From Siderastrea siderea (lineage: Eukaryota; Cnidaria; Anthozoa; Scleractinia; Rhizangiidae): DNA of 64,000 nt. The notes below the pieces were generated by a model. It was not told where the DNA came from. It made no database searches and saw only the letters and a list, made by a program, of their open reading frames with translations. Positions 40,607 through 49,770 of the stretch are shown piece by piece; positions within the stretch are counted from its first letter, which is position 1, and the number at the start of each line of letters is the position of its first letter. The stretch spans positions 68,191,913 through 68,255,912 of the forward strand of contig OZ034967.1 of NCBI GenBank assembly GCA_964030785.1. Direction: 5' to 3'. The position numbers and the translations under genes are program-made.

Positions 40607-43600
40607 CTAAATTATTGTCAGTAAAGGCTTCCATAAATTCAAAAAATTTTCTTTTTGTCCTTTCGCATGTGCGATTGTTCTTTGAATTAACATTTTTCCT
40701 TTTACTAACTCAAGAAAGAGAAGGAGATTAGGTAATTTGTGCTCATATTTTTGTAGAAAGACATGTCTTTTGCTAAGTAGTATATAATAATTAAAGATAA
40801 AGGAGCCAGAACTTCCGGGATTATAGCCATACATTATTCCTAATTCATCAAAATTGTAATTGTCGTCATTTTGACTATTCCACCGAAATAAGACAGAATT
40901 CCAAAAGTCGCGTATACGGGAGCAGTTAACTAGCATGTGCGACAGTGTTTCTAATTCGTTACAAAATTCGCAAAGGGGAGATTCTGATATGTTCATTTTA
41001 TATAGGAGGTTTCTGCACGGTAAAATATTATGAATTATCTTAAACTGAAATATACTTAGTTTCGTTTCCCGTGTTATTCTAAATGGTAGTTTATAAATTG
41101 CGCTAATCTTCATCTCTTCTACACCTAACCTTTGTAGCCTAGAACTAGCTAAAGGTTCTTTAAATTTCTTTTGAATAAGAATATTCCGGGCACTTTTACT
41201 GGTGAGTATTTGACCAGGAAGAAAAGTCGATTTTCTTTCCTGTCGATTCTCACCATTAGTAGATTGTAATTCACGCTTCCACCCTAATGGTATTACTGCT
41301 ATTAAACCCCAGAGGTTGGTAAATGGCGTAGCAAGGCCAAATTTTCTAAGAAAATTGCCGTATGAGAGGAATTTGCCGTCTTCTTCTAATAAATCTTTGA
41401 TTCTAAGAATTCCAGCAACGTGCCAGTTTTCCCAGTATACAGATTTGCCTGCTATGGTTATGTTTTTATTATTCCAAATAATGGCTTCCCTAATGTCATG
41501 TTTATCTAAAGGGGCGGATTTAACATCAAGAACTTCTGCCCAAGTTTTTAAGATGTCAATGTAGAAAGCTGGTATAATTTTTAGTTCTAAAAGACTTAGA
41601 TCATAGCTACAGTCGAAAATGAGAGGGCCTCCAACATTTTTCAGATACCAGGATGGAATTATCATCCAATCCTCATTTGCACCATCTTGCATTCTCTTTA
41701 CCCAGGCACATAGTAATGATTTTGTGATTATTTCATATTCTGGCAAATCTAAACCTCCTTTTTCTTTTGCTCCGATAAGCGTGTCTCTTTTTATTTTCGG
41801 TTTCTTACCGTTCCAAACGAAGTCTGCTATCAATTTGTTAACGGCGTCAATAACATAAGGTGGGGTGTGAAGACAGGCGCTAGAAGAAATGAGTTTGGAT
41901 AAACCTAACGTTTTAGCTATTGTTATTTTTCCATACAGGGATAAATCCCTTTGTGACCATAAATTAAATAACTTCTTAACTTTGATTAGCTTGTCTACAA
42001 AATTTACTTGGTCGCACAAATTAAACTTATACGAGAAAGCGGTTCCTAAAGCTACTATTGGCCTTTGTGGCCACATAAACTCAAATGGCGTATCCTTATT
42101 TTGCACGTTTTTCCCCAACCATAAAGCTTCTGTTTTAGAAGAATTGAGTTTAAGTCCACTGCATTCCTCAAACAAGTTAAGCACCTCGAGCAGCTTCTCA
42201 AGGGAAGCCTCGTCTTTACAGAAGGCGGTTGTGTCATCAGCATACTGTGATAATTTGATTTCTTTGTTAGCAACTAGGATCCCTCTTATATCAGAGCGAG
42301 ACCTTATCGCGCAAGATAATGCTTCAGCAGCCAGTATGAAAAGGAGACCGGATAACGGACAGCCTTGCCTAACTCCTCTCTTGAGTGTGAAGGGTTTGGA
42401 AGCGTAACCATTGTTTATCGTACAGCTGGAGATATTGTTGTAAAGTGTTCTAATCCACACCTTGAAATCGAGTCCGAAATTAAAGGCATCTAAGGCTTTG
42501 TCTAGATACTCCCACTCTAAGCTGTCGAAAGCCTTTTCGAAATCTATGAACAGAGCGATACCTTCTAAATTTTGATCTGCCGTGTAATGGAGAATGTCCG
42601 ATATGAGCCGAATATTTTCCCCAATGAATCTGCCTGGTAAATATCCAGTTTGGGCATTATTAATAATATTTGGCAGGACCTTTTTTAAACGCATTGCTAA
42701 GGCTTTTGTGGCGATCTTGTAATCAGTGTTTAGAAGCGATATGGGTCTCCAGTTTTTTAGGTACGATAGATTTTTATCTTTCTTGGGAATTAGGCGTATA
42801 ATTCCTTGTCTCTGTGATATGGATAACTCGCCTTTTCGAAATGCGTAATTGAAGCTATCTACCATAATTTTACCCAACGAGTTCCAAAAAAAAGTGTAAA
42901 ATTCTGCAGTCAGACCGTCTGTACCAGGTGTTTTGTCTTTGTGGAAACTTTTTAAAGCATTCTTACATTCGTTTTCTGTTAATAAACCCTCACACAATTC
43001 TTTTTGGTGTTCGTCTAGCTTTTTAATACTCTCGTTCTCAAAAAATAAGTTGAACTTAGGATCCTCAACTTGTGGATTTAGTGACGAGTACAAATTTTCA
43101 TAATAACGTCTTTGCTCCTCGAGGATTTCTTCCGGGTCGGTTATAGTGGAATTGTCATCTTTGGTCAGACTGGTGATACATTTATTTTCATAGTTTCTCT
43201 TCTCAAGATTGAGAAAATATTTGGAACTTCGTTCTCCAAACTCGTGCCAACGCGCTTTTGAGCGAATACATGCTCCTCGAGTGCGGTCGAAAGATAGTTT
43301 ATCTAGTTTATTCTTGATGATATCGTACTCCTTGATTGCTTCCGGCGTTGTGCGATTCCCGCTTGTTTTTTGTAAACGTTGGGCTTCTTGCAAAAGAATT
43401 TTCTCGTAATTTTTCTGTTTTTTGGCTTTTTGTTTTGAATAGTATGTTGTGAACATCCTAATTTCCATTTTTATCATTTCCCATAAAAGGCCTTTGTCTT
43501 CGACGTGTATATATTTTTTAATAAACAATGGGATGTTTTCGGATAATTTATCTGTATATTCATTGTCTTCCAGAAGTGAATTGTTAAGTTTCCAGAAACC

Positions 43601-44353
43601 CGGTCCCCTTGGGTGTTGTAGTCGAGTTTGAATATCCATTGTAACTAAAGAGTGGTCGCAGTGCGGTGCGTATTTTATCTCGCAACTCTGCACGAGGGAT
43701 TTTTGCATAAAATCTTTTGTAATCAACCATAAGTCTAGTCTGCATTTTATTTTCAAATCTCGAGTTCGCCAAGTGAATTCTTTTTCTTTTGGATGCAATG
43801 ATCTCCACACGTCCTCTAAATTTAGAAGACTAATCAAATTCTTGATCTCTTCAATTACATTTTTTTTGAAAGATGTGTCACGGCCTCCCTCTTTGTCATT
43901 CTCGGATAGAGGGCAATTGAAATCACCTCCCATAATAATGTTGTTTTCGCTGTGCAACCGCTCCAAATGCTCTTTTAATTTGCTGAAAAATTTAATCTGT
44001 GCCTGGGTATCATTCGGTGCGTAAACATTTGTGCATAAAAACGTGAGATCTTCAATAACGACTTTGAGAATTAGTATTCTGCCGTCTTTACTCTGTAATA
44101 TAGTTTCAGCTGAAACGTGTAATTTGGGATTGAAAAGAATAGCGACACCTTTGCTATGTTTACTTCCATGACTGAAATAAATTTTGGAACCCCATTCATT
44201 ACTCCAGATTTTTTCTTGATCGGGGGAGCTATAAGTCTCCTGCAGAAAAATGACGGAGGCTCTCCTATTATGTAATTGTCTAAAAATAGCTCTTCTCTTT
44301 CTAGAAGCGTTTAGACCTCTTACATTAAGTGAAACAAAACTTAATTTGTGCAT
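40607..44353 (-). CDS. LINE ORF2: APE endonuclease and reverse transcriptase
   Basis: 1248 codons without interruption. The N-terminal ~240 residues are an apurinic-type endonuclease: LNVRGLN (N10), FLQETY (E39), GGDFNC (D144, N146) and CDHSLV (D233, H234). The RT follows: RPISLLNTDYKI (residues 536-547), LFIDFEKAFD (D604), RQGCPLSGLLF, and YADD (704-707). A C-terminal CEFC...H...C cluster near residue 1120 is the zinc-knuckle seen in Tx1/L1-type ORF2. It nicks target DNA and copies the element RNA in place. Endonuclease plus RT with a separate coiled-coil ORF1 favours the L1/Tx1 group. All key residues are present, so the protein may be active. Confidence 0.95.
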   Translation of the reverse strand: MHKLSFVSLNVRGLNASRKRRAIFRQLHNRRASVIFLQETYSSPDQEKIWSNEWGSKIYFSHGSKHSKGVAILFNPKLHVSAETILQSKDGRILILKVVIEDLTFLCTNVYAPNDTQAQIKFFSKLKEHLERLHSENNIIMGGDFNCPLSENDKEGGRDTSFKKNVIEEIKNLISLLNLEDVWRSLHPKEKEFTWRTRDLKIKCRLDLWLITKDFMQKSLVQSCEIKYAPHCDHSLVTMDIQTRLQHPRGPGFWKLNNSLLEDNEYTDKLSENIPLFIKKYIHVEDKGLLWEMIKMEIRMFTTYYSKQKAKKQKNYEKILLQEAQRLQKTSGNRTTPEAIKEYDIIKNKLDKLSFDRTRGACIRSKARWHEFGERSSKYFLNLEKRNYENKCITSLTKDDNSTITDPEEILEEQRRYYENLYSSLNPQVEDPKFNLFFENESIKKLDEHQKELCEGLLTENECKNALKSFHKDKTPGTDGLTAEFYTFFWNSLGKIMVDSFNYAFRKGELSISQRQGIIRLIPKKDKNLSYLKNWRPISLLNTDYKIATKALAMRLKKVLPNIINNAQTGYLPGRFIGENIRLISDILHYTADQNLEGIALFIDFEKAFDSLEWEYLDKALDAFNFGLDFKVWIRTLYNNISSCTINNGYASKPFTLKRGVRQGCPLSGLLFILAAEALSCAIRSRSDIRGILVANKEIKLSQYADDTTAFCKDEASLEKLLEVLNLFEECSGLKLNSSKTEALWLGKNVQNKDTPFEFMWPQRPIVALGTAFSYKFNLCDQVNFVDKLIKVKKLFNLWSQRDLSLYGKITIAKTLGLSKLISSSACLHTPPYVIDAVNKLIADFVWNGKKPKIKRDTLIGAKEKGGLDLPEYEIITKSLLCAWVKRMQDGANEDWMIIPSWYLKNVGGPLIFDCSYDLSLLELKIIPAFYIDILKTWAEVLDVKSAPLDKHDIREAIIWNNKNITIAGKSVYWENWHVAGILRIKDLLEEDGKFLSYGNFLRKFGLATPFTNLWGLIAVIPLGWKRELQSTNGENRQERKSTFLPGQILTSKSARNILIQKKFKEPLASSRLQRLGVEEMKISAIYKLPFRITRETKLSIFQFKIIHNILPCRNLLYKMNISESPLCEFCNELETLSHMLVNCSRIRDFWNSVLFRWNSQNDDNYNFDELGIMYGYNPGSSGSFIFNYYILLSKRHVFLQKYEHKLPNLLLFLELVKGKMLIQRTIAHAKGQKENFLNLWKPLLTII

Positions 44354-44654
44354 TTTACAAACGATAAATTGGTCATCTTATATTGGAAAGCCTAGATCGC
44401 AAAATTTGCTTGCCATGTGTATCGCTAACAAAACATACAAACATAAACTACAGAAACTACTAACAGTTTACCTCCAACGAGGTGTGAACTACTCGTAGAC
44501 GTTGCCGTTCGGAGTTCCAACAACTTCGGGATGAATATTGAGCTTCTGTTGAGCTCCGACAAAACAATAGACTTCTGTTCTTTATCTTTTTGCATTTCGT
44601 CAGCTTCTAGTCCTTCAAGTTTATCGCAGACTTTAGTTTGCAGGTATCACGTTC

Positions 44655-45506
44655 CTACTTGTGTGTGGATTCTTTATCTTTCTCCATTTCTTCTTTCAAT
44701 CTTTTTTGCTCTTTCTCAGAGATGACTTTCGCTCTTCCGTTGCTGTCAACGCATTTCAAGATAGCTGGATACGCGATGAAGACTTTGGAGCCCGCACCTA
44801 GCTTCTTCTGTAAATATTTCCTTACTGGGGCGATCGCTTTTCGTTCTTCTTGGGTTTTCTTTCCGAAATCTTCGCTTATGCCGATTAGCTTCTCGCCGAA
44901 TGGGTTGTCTTTTAGTCTTGCAGCAGCATTCGAGAACACTTTCATTTTATCCGAGTAGCGCAAGAAGGCCACATGTATCGGTCTCGGTCTTTGTTTACCA
45001 TCAATATCGCTCCGTGGCTTCGTTGGTGTTCGGTGAGCACGCTCGATTTCTAGCTCCCCGCAGAGCGTTTCCAAACCCATGTGCGTTGATATAAAATTCT
45101 GAATAAAGCTTATGCAGTCCTCTCCTTCGGCCTTCTCTGGTATATTGTAAAACACCAGGTTGTTCCTCCGTGACCTGTTTCGAAGGTCTTCAACCTCCTT
45201 TTCTAGCGCTTCGACTCTGCTTTTATCGGCTTTCTGTTCCGTGGCTATCTTTACTTCTTCAACATCTTTCGTGATAGAATTTAAGCCGTTTTCGATTTGG
45301 GCGACTGTATCTTTAAGTTCTTTAGATTCACTTTCAATTTTCTTTAGCCTCTCGTGTATTTGCTCCAGCAAGTCGAGCTTCTCTAGTTTCTCTAGGATGG
45401 ACTTCAGCATCATGGCGTCGCCCGCTTCGTCACCCGCGTGCATCACTTCTTCGTCTTCGCTGCTTGGAACGCGAAACCGTTTTTCGCTTGGTTTCTTTAA
45501 GCTCAT
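44655..45506 (-). CDS. LINE ORF1: coiled-coil RNA-binding protein (L1 ORF1p-like)
   Basis: 283 codons. An acidic N-terminus is followed by a coiled coil (about residues 31-112, heptads in LEKLDLLEQIHERLKKIESE). An RRM-type domain opens with RSRRNNLVFYNIPE, and a C-terminal domain contains the IERAHRT motif typical of L1 ORF1 proteins. By homology it trimerises, binds element RNA and forms the RNP with ORF2. The stop lies 301 bp upstream of the ORF2 start, and ORF1 is in the 5' position expected for L1/Tx1 elements. Confidence 0.92.
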   Translation of the reverse strand: MSLKKPSEKRFRVPSSEDEEVMHAGDEAGDAMMLKSILEKLEKLDLLEQIHERLKKIESESKELKDTVAQIENGLNSITKDVEEVKIATEQKADKSRVEALEKEVEDLRNRSRRNNLVFYNIPEKAEGEDCISFIQNFISTHMGLETLCGELEIERAHRTPTKPRSDIDGKQRPRPIHVAFLRYSDKMKVFSNAAARLKDNPFGEKLIGISEDFGKKTQEERKAIAPVRKYLQKKLGAGSKVFIAYPAILKCVDSNGRAKVISEKEQKRLKEEMEKDKESTHK

Positions 45507-45642
45507 TGACCTTGTGCTTAAGCTTATTAAACTTTTGCTTTATACTAGCCTAACGATGTTGACGAAATTAGCTAGTAAAACGACATATCGCCGGAGCTCA
45601 ATCAAAATACGTCTAATCCATCGGGCCGTTATTTATGTTGAT

Positions 45643-45822
45643 ACATTGCGCCTATTGTACTCTTCATACATGTTTGCTCTTTCGATTCTGGATTCCCAAG
45701 TCAGATAACAGCCAATCATAACATCGGTCCAGTCGCGCCCGGGTATAAATTCCTCATCATTCTGGCGTTAATTCCCTCTTTCTTTTGCCATCACAGCGTT
45801 TGCATCTCTGGGAAAAACTCTT
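45643..45822 (+). repeat. Ngaro split repeat A1, right piece
   Basis: Matches A2 at 54495-54675 with few differences, from ACATTGCGCCTATTGTACTC to GGGAAAAACTCTT. Contains the element promoter. Confidence 0.85.
45712..45749 (+). promoter_or_regulatory. Ngaro promoter: CCAAT and TATA boxes
   Basis: CCAAT at 45712-45716 and TATAAA at 45744-45749 (CCCGGGTATAAATTCC context) lie in A1, about 220 bp upstream of the SGNH start. The same pair is in A2 (TATAAA 54597-54602). Transcription probably starts about 30 bp downstream, in the pyrimidine-rich TTCCCTCTTTC. Confidence 0.6.
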
Positions 45823-45966
45823 CAGGCAAGTCAGTGTAGTCTAACTAGAGTTATCTTCGGGTAACCTGTATTCCTTTTTCCTTGGCCTGTTTCTGAGCTA
45901 TTTTAGCGCTAAGGGGTGCATGTGATCCTCGGTTATTTGGTTCCCTTTTATATTATTTCTGTGCAC

Positions 45967-46536
45967 ATGGCCACGCCTCGTGTTCTTATCCTTGGGCATT
46001 CTTTCATTCGCCGTTTAGGTGAGTTTGTCGACCATCGCTCGCACCTGGATCGTTCGTTTATGCTAAGTGGGGCCGCTATATTTCGGTGGCAAGGCAAGGG
46101 CGGCCGCACGTTGGCCACGATACAGGATGACCTGCCCGTGGTTAAGTCCTTTGCACCCCATATCGTAATTTTGCAGTTAGGGACTAACGACCTTTCCCGA
46201 TTGGATCCTTTACTGGTGGGTTCGGCTATTGAAGATTTAGTTCGCACTCTGCACGACTCGTACAGTGTTCGCCTGGTATGCGTGTGCCAAACCCTTTATC
46301 GAGATGCGGACTCTGTATTTGATGTGCGAGTCCGAGCGCTGACGAAATACCTTAAAGTATTTTTGGAACCACTCCCCTATTCGTTTTTATGGGGCCACCG
46401 GGGTTTTTGGCGGTCTACCCAGAGATTCCACGCTCGTGATGGTGTACACCTAAATAATCGAGGGCAATTTAAGCTTTATCGCAGTCTTAGAGGAGCCGTT
46501 TTAAAATCCTTACATTTATTAGCTCGTGCTAATTAG
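45967..46536 (+). CDS. SGNH/GDSL-type hydrolase of the Ngaro-like element
   Basis: 189 codons from the ATG at 45967; the frame is also open from an ATG at 45916, but homology-like sequence begins at ATPRVLILGHSF. Blocks are GHSF (S12), a glycine region around residues 35-46, LGTND (N74), and HARDGVHLNNRG (D158, H161). These are the four catalytic blocks of SGNH hydrolases, which cleave esters. Some DIRS-order and Ngaro elements are known to carry such an ORF; its role in retrotransposition is unclear. No signal peptide is seen, so it should be intracellular. It is the first ORF after the promoter. Confidence 0.85.
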   Translation: MATPRVLILGHSFIRRLGEFVDHRSHLDRSFMLSGAAIFRWQGKGGRTLATIQDDLPVVKSFAPHIVILQLGTNDLSRLDPLLVGSAIEDLVRTLHDSYSVRLVCVCQTLYRDADSVFDVRVRALTKYLKVFLEPLPYSFLWGHRGFWRSTQRFHARDGVHLNNRGQFKLYRSLRGAVLKSLHLLARAN

Positions 46537-47143
46537 AGAAGTTCCGCGTGTTAGGTGGTGGAGAGAGCCATTTCCGTTTGATATGTTTTTTCAAGCCAAG
46601 CCGTGTTTTATCTTAATGCCTAATGAATCAGCTTTTGTTATGTATTTTGCCGGCCTTTAGTTGCCGCATTCCTTTACTGCTGTTCACAGTTGGCTTATTC
46701 AGCTGGTTCTTTGTAACCGCTGGTTCTTTGGTGCACAGTGTGCCCTTTATTTACCGGCTTTGGTAGCTTGTTTTTCAAGTTTGCTTGCAGTTACCGTATG
46801 AGTGTACAAACCATTTTGACCGCCTGTGTATCAAGGCGTGTCCAATGCACTCGGTATTACTGTCAATGCATCTTGTTTTCTTGTACGGAAATGGGCTCTT
46901 GTCAGTAATTTTGGCATTTCATTTTTTTTTTCTGTCGTAACTTTGCCTTTTTTTTTTACCACAGGTGTTTCCTGTGGTTGCACACCAATGCATATCACAC
47001 ATTTTTGTGGTTTATTTTAGAACGGCTCCTCCTAGTACTTTCCCGGTGTTAACTGTCAGGTTAATTATTTTATCATCTACGGGTTAAGCTGTCAACTAAC
47101 ATTTATCACCATATAGTTAATATTTCTTGCATATCATTGAGTC

Positions 47144-48229
47144 ATGCCTCCCAAGAAACGTGCTGCTACAGCCTCCTCCACGCGAGCCAAGTGTCATCGT
47201 CCCTCCGATCTCCAAGAAGCAGGGCCATCCTCTCTCAATCCAACGCCACAGGACACGGGTTTAATGCAAATTAACGTTCAAGCCCTGACCAACACGATCG
47301 CAGTTGCTGTTACGCAAGCCGTCAAGGATGTCTTGGTCTCCCAGCGTTCAAGCGGGAACTCACAAGACAGCTCGCAGACCGCACCCACTGCCCCTCAAGT
47401 TGTAGAGCGTGCCGTGGATGATGAAGTCATAGCGTTAACCCAAGCAGGTACCAATAGAGCATCTGTGCTTCCCCTTTTTGAGGCTGGCGATCAACCACGC
47501 CAATTATTTTCTAGTACTGCGGTCAATCTGGGAGCCCGGGTAAACGATAAGGTGAAGGCCAAAATTTGGGCCAACGAATATGTTGATTTTGGCGCGTCAC
47601 TGTCAGTTGCTCCTCCACGCGAAAAATTCGCTTTATCAATGACGTCAGTTAATGGCGATTCTTCAGGGCAACCACAGCTCACCCTGGAGCCTTTTCATAC
47701 GCCGAAGAAGGTTACAAATATTAACCAGTGGCTCACTGCCTTTAATACATTCGTATCAATCTACGCGGAGAAAGCATCTGACGACGCCCCAAAACTCATG
47801 AAATACTGTGAGGTAGTACGCGATCTTTCTTTTAAGTCAGGGGACTGGCTTTTTTATGACGAACAATTTCGCTATTTAAGGCAATCTTTCCCTGAGCTTT
47901 ACCCCTGGGATCAAATTCACTGGGAATTATGGCTGAGGGCTATGACTAATTCTAATTTTTGTAGCAAACCACAATCCTCTTACAATGGCGACAGGAATTC
48001 AAAAGGGCGTTTTCGCGCCTCTAGCGGTTTCCCAAAAGGAACGTGCTGGGCATTTCAAGCCGGAAAACAATGTGGGGGCTGCCAATACGAGCACATTTGT
48101 TACAAATGCGGCGCAAAACATCCTGCCACTCAATGTTCGCGACCACACGTTGGTAAGTCGGGAATATCAACTCAAAGTCAGAGTTCTGGGCAGCCCACCA
48201 GTCACGCCCGTAAAAGTGGATCGTCTTGA
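47144..48229 (+). CDS. Gag-like protein with zinc knuckles
   Basis: 361 codons. A basic N-terminus (MPPKKRAATA), a low-complexity Ser/Gln region, then a central domain with INQWLTAFNTFVSIYAE, common in Gag-like proteins of Ngaro/DIRS elements. A cysteine cluster follows: C301, C310, C313, H317, C319, then C319-x2-C322-x3-H326-x4-C331, before a Ser-rich tail. It presumably packages the element RNA. Its 3' end overlaps the RT ORF by about 245 bp in the +1 frame. Confidence 0.8.
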   Translation: MPPKKRAATASSTRAKCHRPSDLQEAGPSSLNPTPQDTGLMQINVQALTNTIAVAVTQAVKDVLVSQRSSGNSQDSSQTAPTAPQVVERAVDDEVIALTQAGTNRASVLPLFEAGDQPRQLFSSTAVNLGARVNDKVKAKIWANEYVDFGASLSVAPPREKFALSMTSVNGDSSGQPQLTLEPFHTPKKVTNINQWLTAFNTFVSIYAEKASDDAPKLMKYCEVVRDLSFKSGDWLFYDEQFRYLRQSFPELYPWDQIHWELWLRAMTNSNFCSKPQSSYNGDRNSKGRFRASSGFPKGTCWAFQAGKQCGGCQYEHICYKCGAKHPATQCSRPHVGKSGISTQSQSSGQPTSHARKSGSS

Positions 48230-49604
48230 GCAGCTCCTCACCGGCTATAGCCCAGCTCTTAAGACATTTTTGGTTGATGGTTTCCGTTGTGGTTTTCGTA
48301 TTCACTTTTTTGGAGAACAACCCTCTTTTCAGTCCCCAAATTTAAAGAGTGCTTTGCAAAGCCCGGACATTGTATCAGCGAAACTTCAAAAAGAAATTGA
48401 CGCGGGGAGGATTGTTGGTCCTTTCCGCACTCACCCTTTTCCTGTTTTTCGAACCTCGCCCATTGGCCTAGTTCCTAAGAAAACCCCAAATGAATTTATG
48501 CTTATCCATCATTTATCGTATCCCAAGGGCTTGTCTGTTAACGATTCAATTCCTAACGACTGTTCATCGGTGCATTATGCGACCATTAGCGATGCGGTCA
48601 ATATTCTTAAAAACTTAGGTGCGGGTTGCTATATGGCCAAAACCGATATCAAGTCTGCCTTTCAAATAATCCCAGTTCATGCGCTAGATTACCCATTGCT
48701 TGGTATAAAATGGGAAGATCAGTACTACTTTGATAGGTGCTTAGCTATGGGCTTGAAATCTAGCTGCCAAACATTTGACCATCTCTCGTCTGCCTTGGAG
48801 TGGGTCACAAAATGCACTTTACGAGTGTCTGCTGTTTTACATATTTTAGACGACTTTTTGTTTATCGCGCCTACCCGCGAGCAATGTGCGACCGACCTAA
48901 AAAATTTTCTTAACATGTGTGATTTTCTGGGTGTTCCCATCGCTCATGAAAAGACAGCAGGCCCGGATACAGTTTTACAATTTGCGGGAATTGAACTTGA
49001 CTCTGTTAAACAGGAGGCCCGGTTACCTTTGGAAAAGCTGCACAAATGTCGCGCCTTACTCCATCAATTTTTTAGTCGACGGTCAGTTACCCTGCGTGAA
49101 CTGCAGTCTTTAATCGGCTTATTGAATTTTTGTTGCTCTGTTGTTGTTCCGGGGCGGGCCTTTTTACGCCGTCTTATTGATCTTACCATGGGTCCATTAC
49201 GCCCTCATCATCACATCCGTTTACGCAAAGAGGCTAAGCTAGATATCCGTATGTGGGTGCAATTTTTACAAGACTTCAATGGTAGGGCATTTTTTCTGTC
49301 GGATCGTTGGGAAACGTCCTGTTCACTTGATCTATATACGGACGCCGCGGCCTCAAAGGGGTACGGTGCGATATTTGGGCAGCACTGGTTCTTTGGCTCT
49401 TTTCCTGAAAAGTGGAACGGCCTCAATATCACTGTTCTCGAGTTGTTTCCTGTCACCATTGCTGTGCATATTTGGGGGTCGGAAATGGCTAATCGTTGCA
49501 TTGTCTTTCACACTGATAACGCCGCCCTAGTAGATATTATCAACAAACAAACATCCCGGCATAAGACAGTTATGATCCTCATCCGTGATCTAGTTCTTAG
49601 TTGA
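47985..49604 (+). CDS. Reverse transcriptase / RNase H of the Ngaro-like element (C-terminus frameshifted)
   Basis: 539 codons. The first ~65 residues overlap gag and may not be translated as such. RT features: VPKKTPNEFMLIHHLSYPKG, KTDIKSAFQI (D221) and LHILDDFLFI (D289, D290), with LDD instead of YADD as in DIRS-order elements. RNase H follows: DLYTDAAA (D453), VLELFPV (E486) and FHTDNAA (D511). The frame stops at TGA near 49602, but the expected end (HVPGLHN-TRADYISRF) continues in another frame from about 49596 to 49770. A single-base loss near 49595 would explain this. The last RNase H acidic residue is then missing from the product. Confidence 0.88.
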   Translation: MATGIQKGVFAPLAVSQKERAGHFKPENNVGAANTSTFVTNAAQNILPLNVRDHTLVSREYQLKVRVLGSPPVTPVKVDRLEQLLTGYSPALKTFLVDGFRCGFRIHFFGEQPSFQSPNLKSALQSPDIVSAKLQKEIDAGRIVGPFRTHPFPVFRTSPIGLVPKKTPNEFMLIHHLSYPKGLSVNDSIPNDCSSVHYATISDAVNILKNLGAGCYMAKTDIKSAFQIIPVHALDYPLLGIKWEDQYYFDRCLAMGLKSSCQTFDHLSSALEWVTKCTLRVSAVLHILDDFLFIAPTREQCATDLKNFLNMCDFLGVPIAHEKTAGPDTVLQFAGIELDSVKQEARLPLEKLHKCRALLHQFFSRRSVTLRELQSLIGLLNFCCSVVVPGRAFLRRLIDLTMGPLRPHHHIRLRKEAKLDIRMWVQFLQDFNGRAFFLSDRWETSCSLDLYTDAAASKGYGAIFGQHWFFGSFPEKWNGLNITVLELFPVTIAVHIWGSEMANRCIVFHTDNAALVDIINKQTSRHKTVMILIRDLVLS

Positions 49605-49770
49605 TTAGGTATAATATTTTATTCCGAGCTAAGCATGTTCCTGGTCTGCACAACACTAGGGCCGACTACATTTCCCGCTTTCAGGTAGAGAAATTCAAGC
49701 AAATCACGCCAGATGCGGACGAGTGCCCAACACAAGTCCCGTTGGACCTTCTTCCGGAGAGTTGGTGGCT
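49596..49770 (+). pseudogene. Frameshifted end of the RNase H ORF
   Basis: Reads RAKHVPGLHNTRADYISRFQ and on through DECPTQVPLDLLPESWW to a stop, in the -1 frame relative to the main RT ORF. This is the normal C-terminal end of DIRS/Ngaro RT-RNase H proteins and overlaps the start of the recombinase ORF. Confidence 0.7.

Larger units (their letters stand above)
40469..45627 (-). mobile_element. Full-length Tx1/L1-type LINE, both ORFs open
   Basis: About 5.16 kb on the minus strand: ~120-bp 5' UTR, ORF1 (45506-44655), ~300-bp spacer, ORF2 (44353-40607), ~140-bp 3' region ending in an A-rich tail (T-rich on + at 40469-40500). It is flanked by a perfect 15-bp duplication. Intact ORFs and perfect flanks indicate a recent insertion into the A1 repeat of the Ngaro-like element. 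Confidence 0.92.

Noticed and set aside
41316..45094. Many plus-strand frames of 60-182 codons across 41-45.7 kb
   Set aside because: All are antisense shadows of the LINE ORF1 and ORF2.
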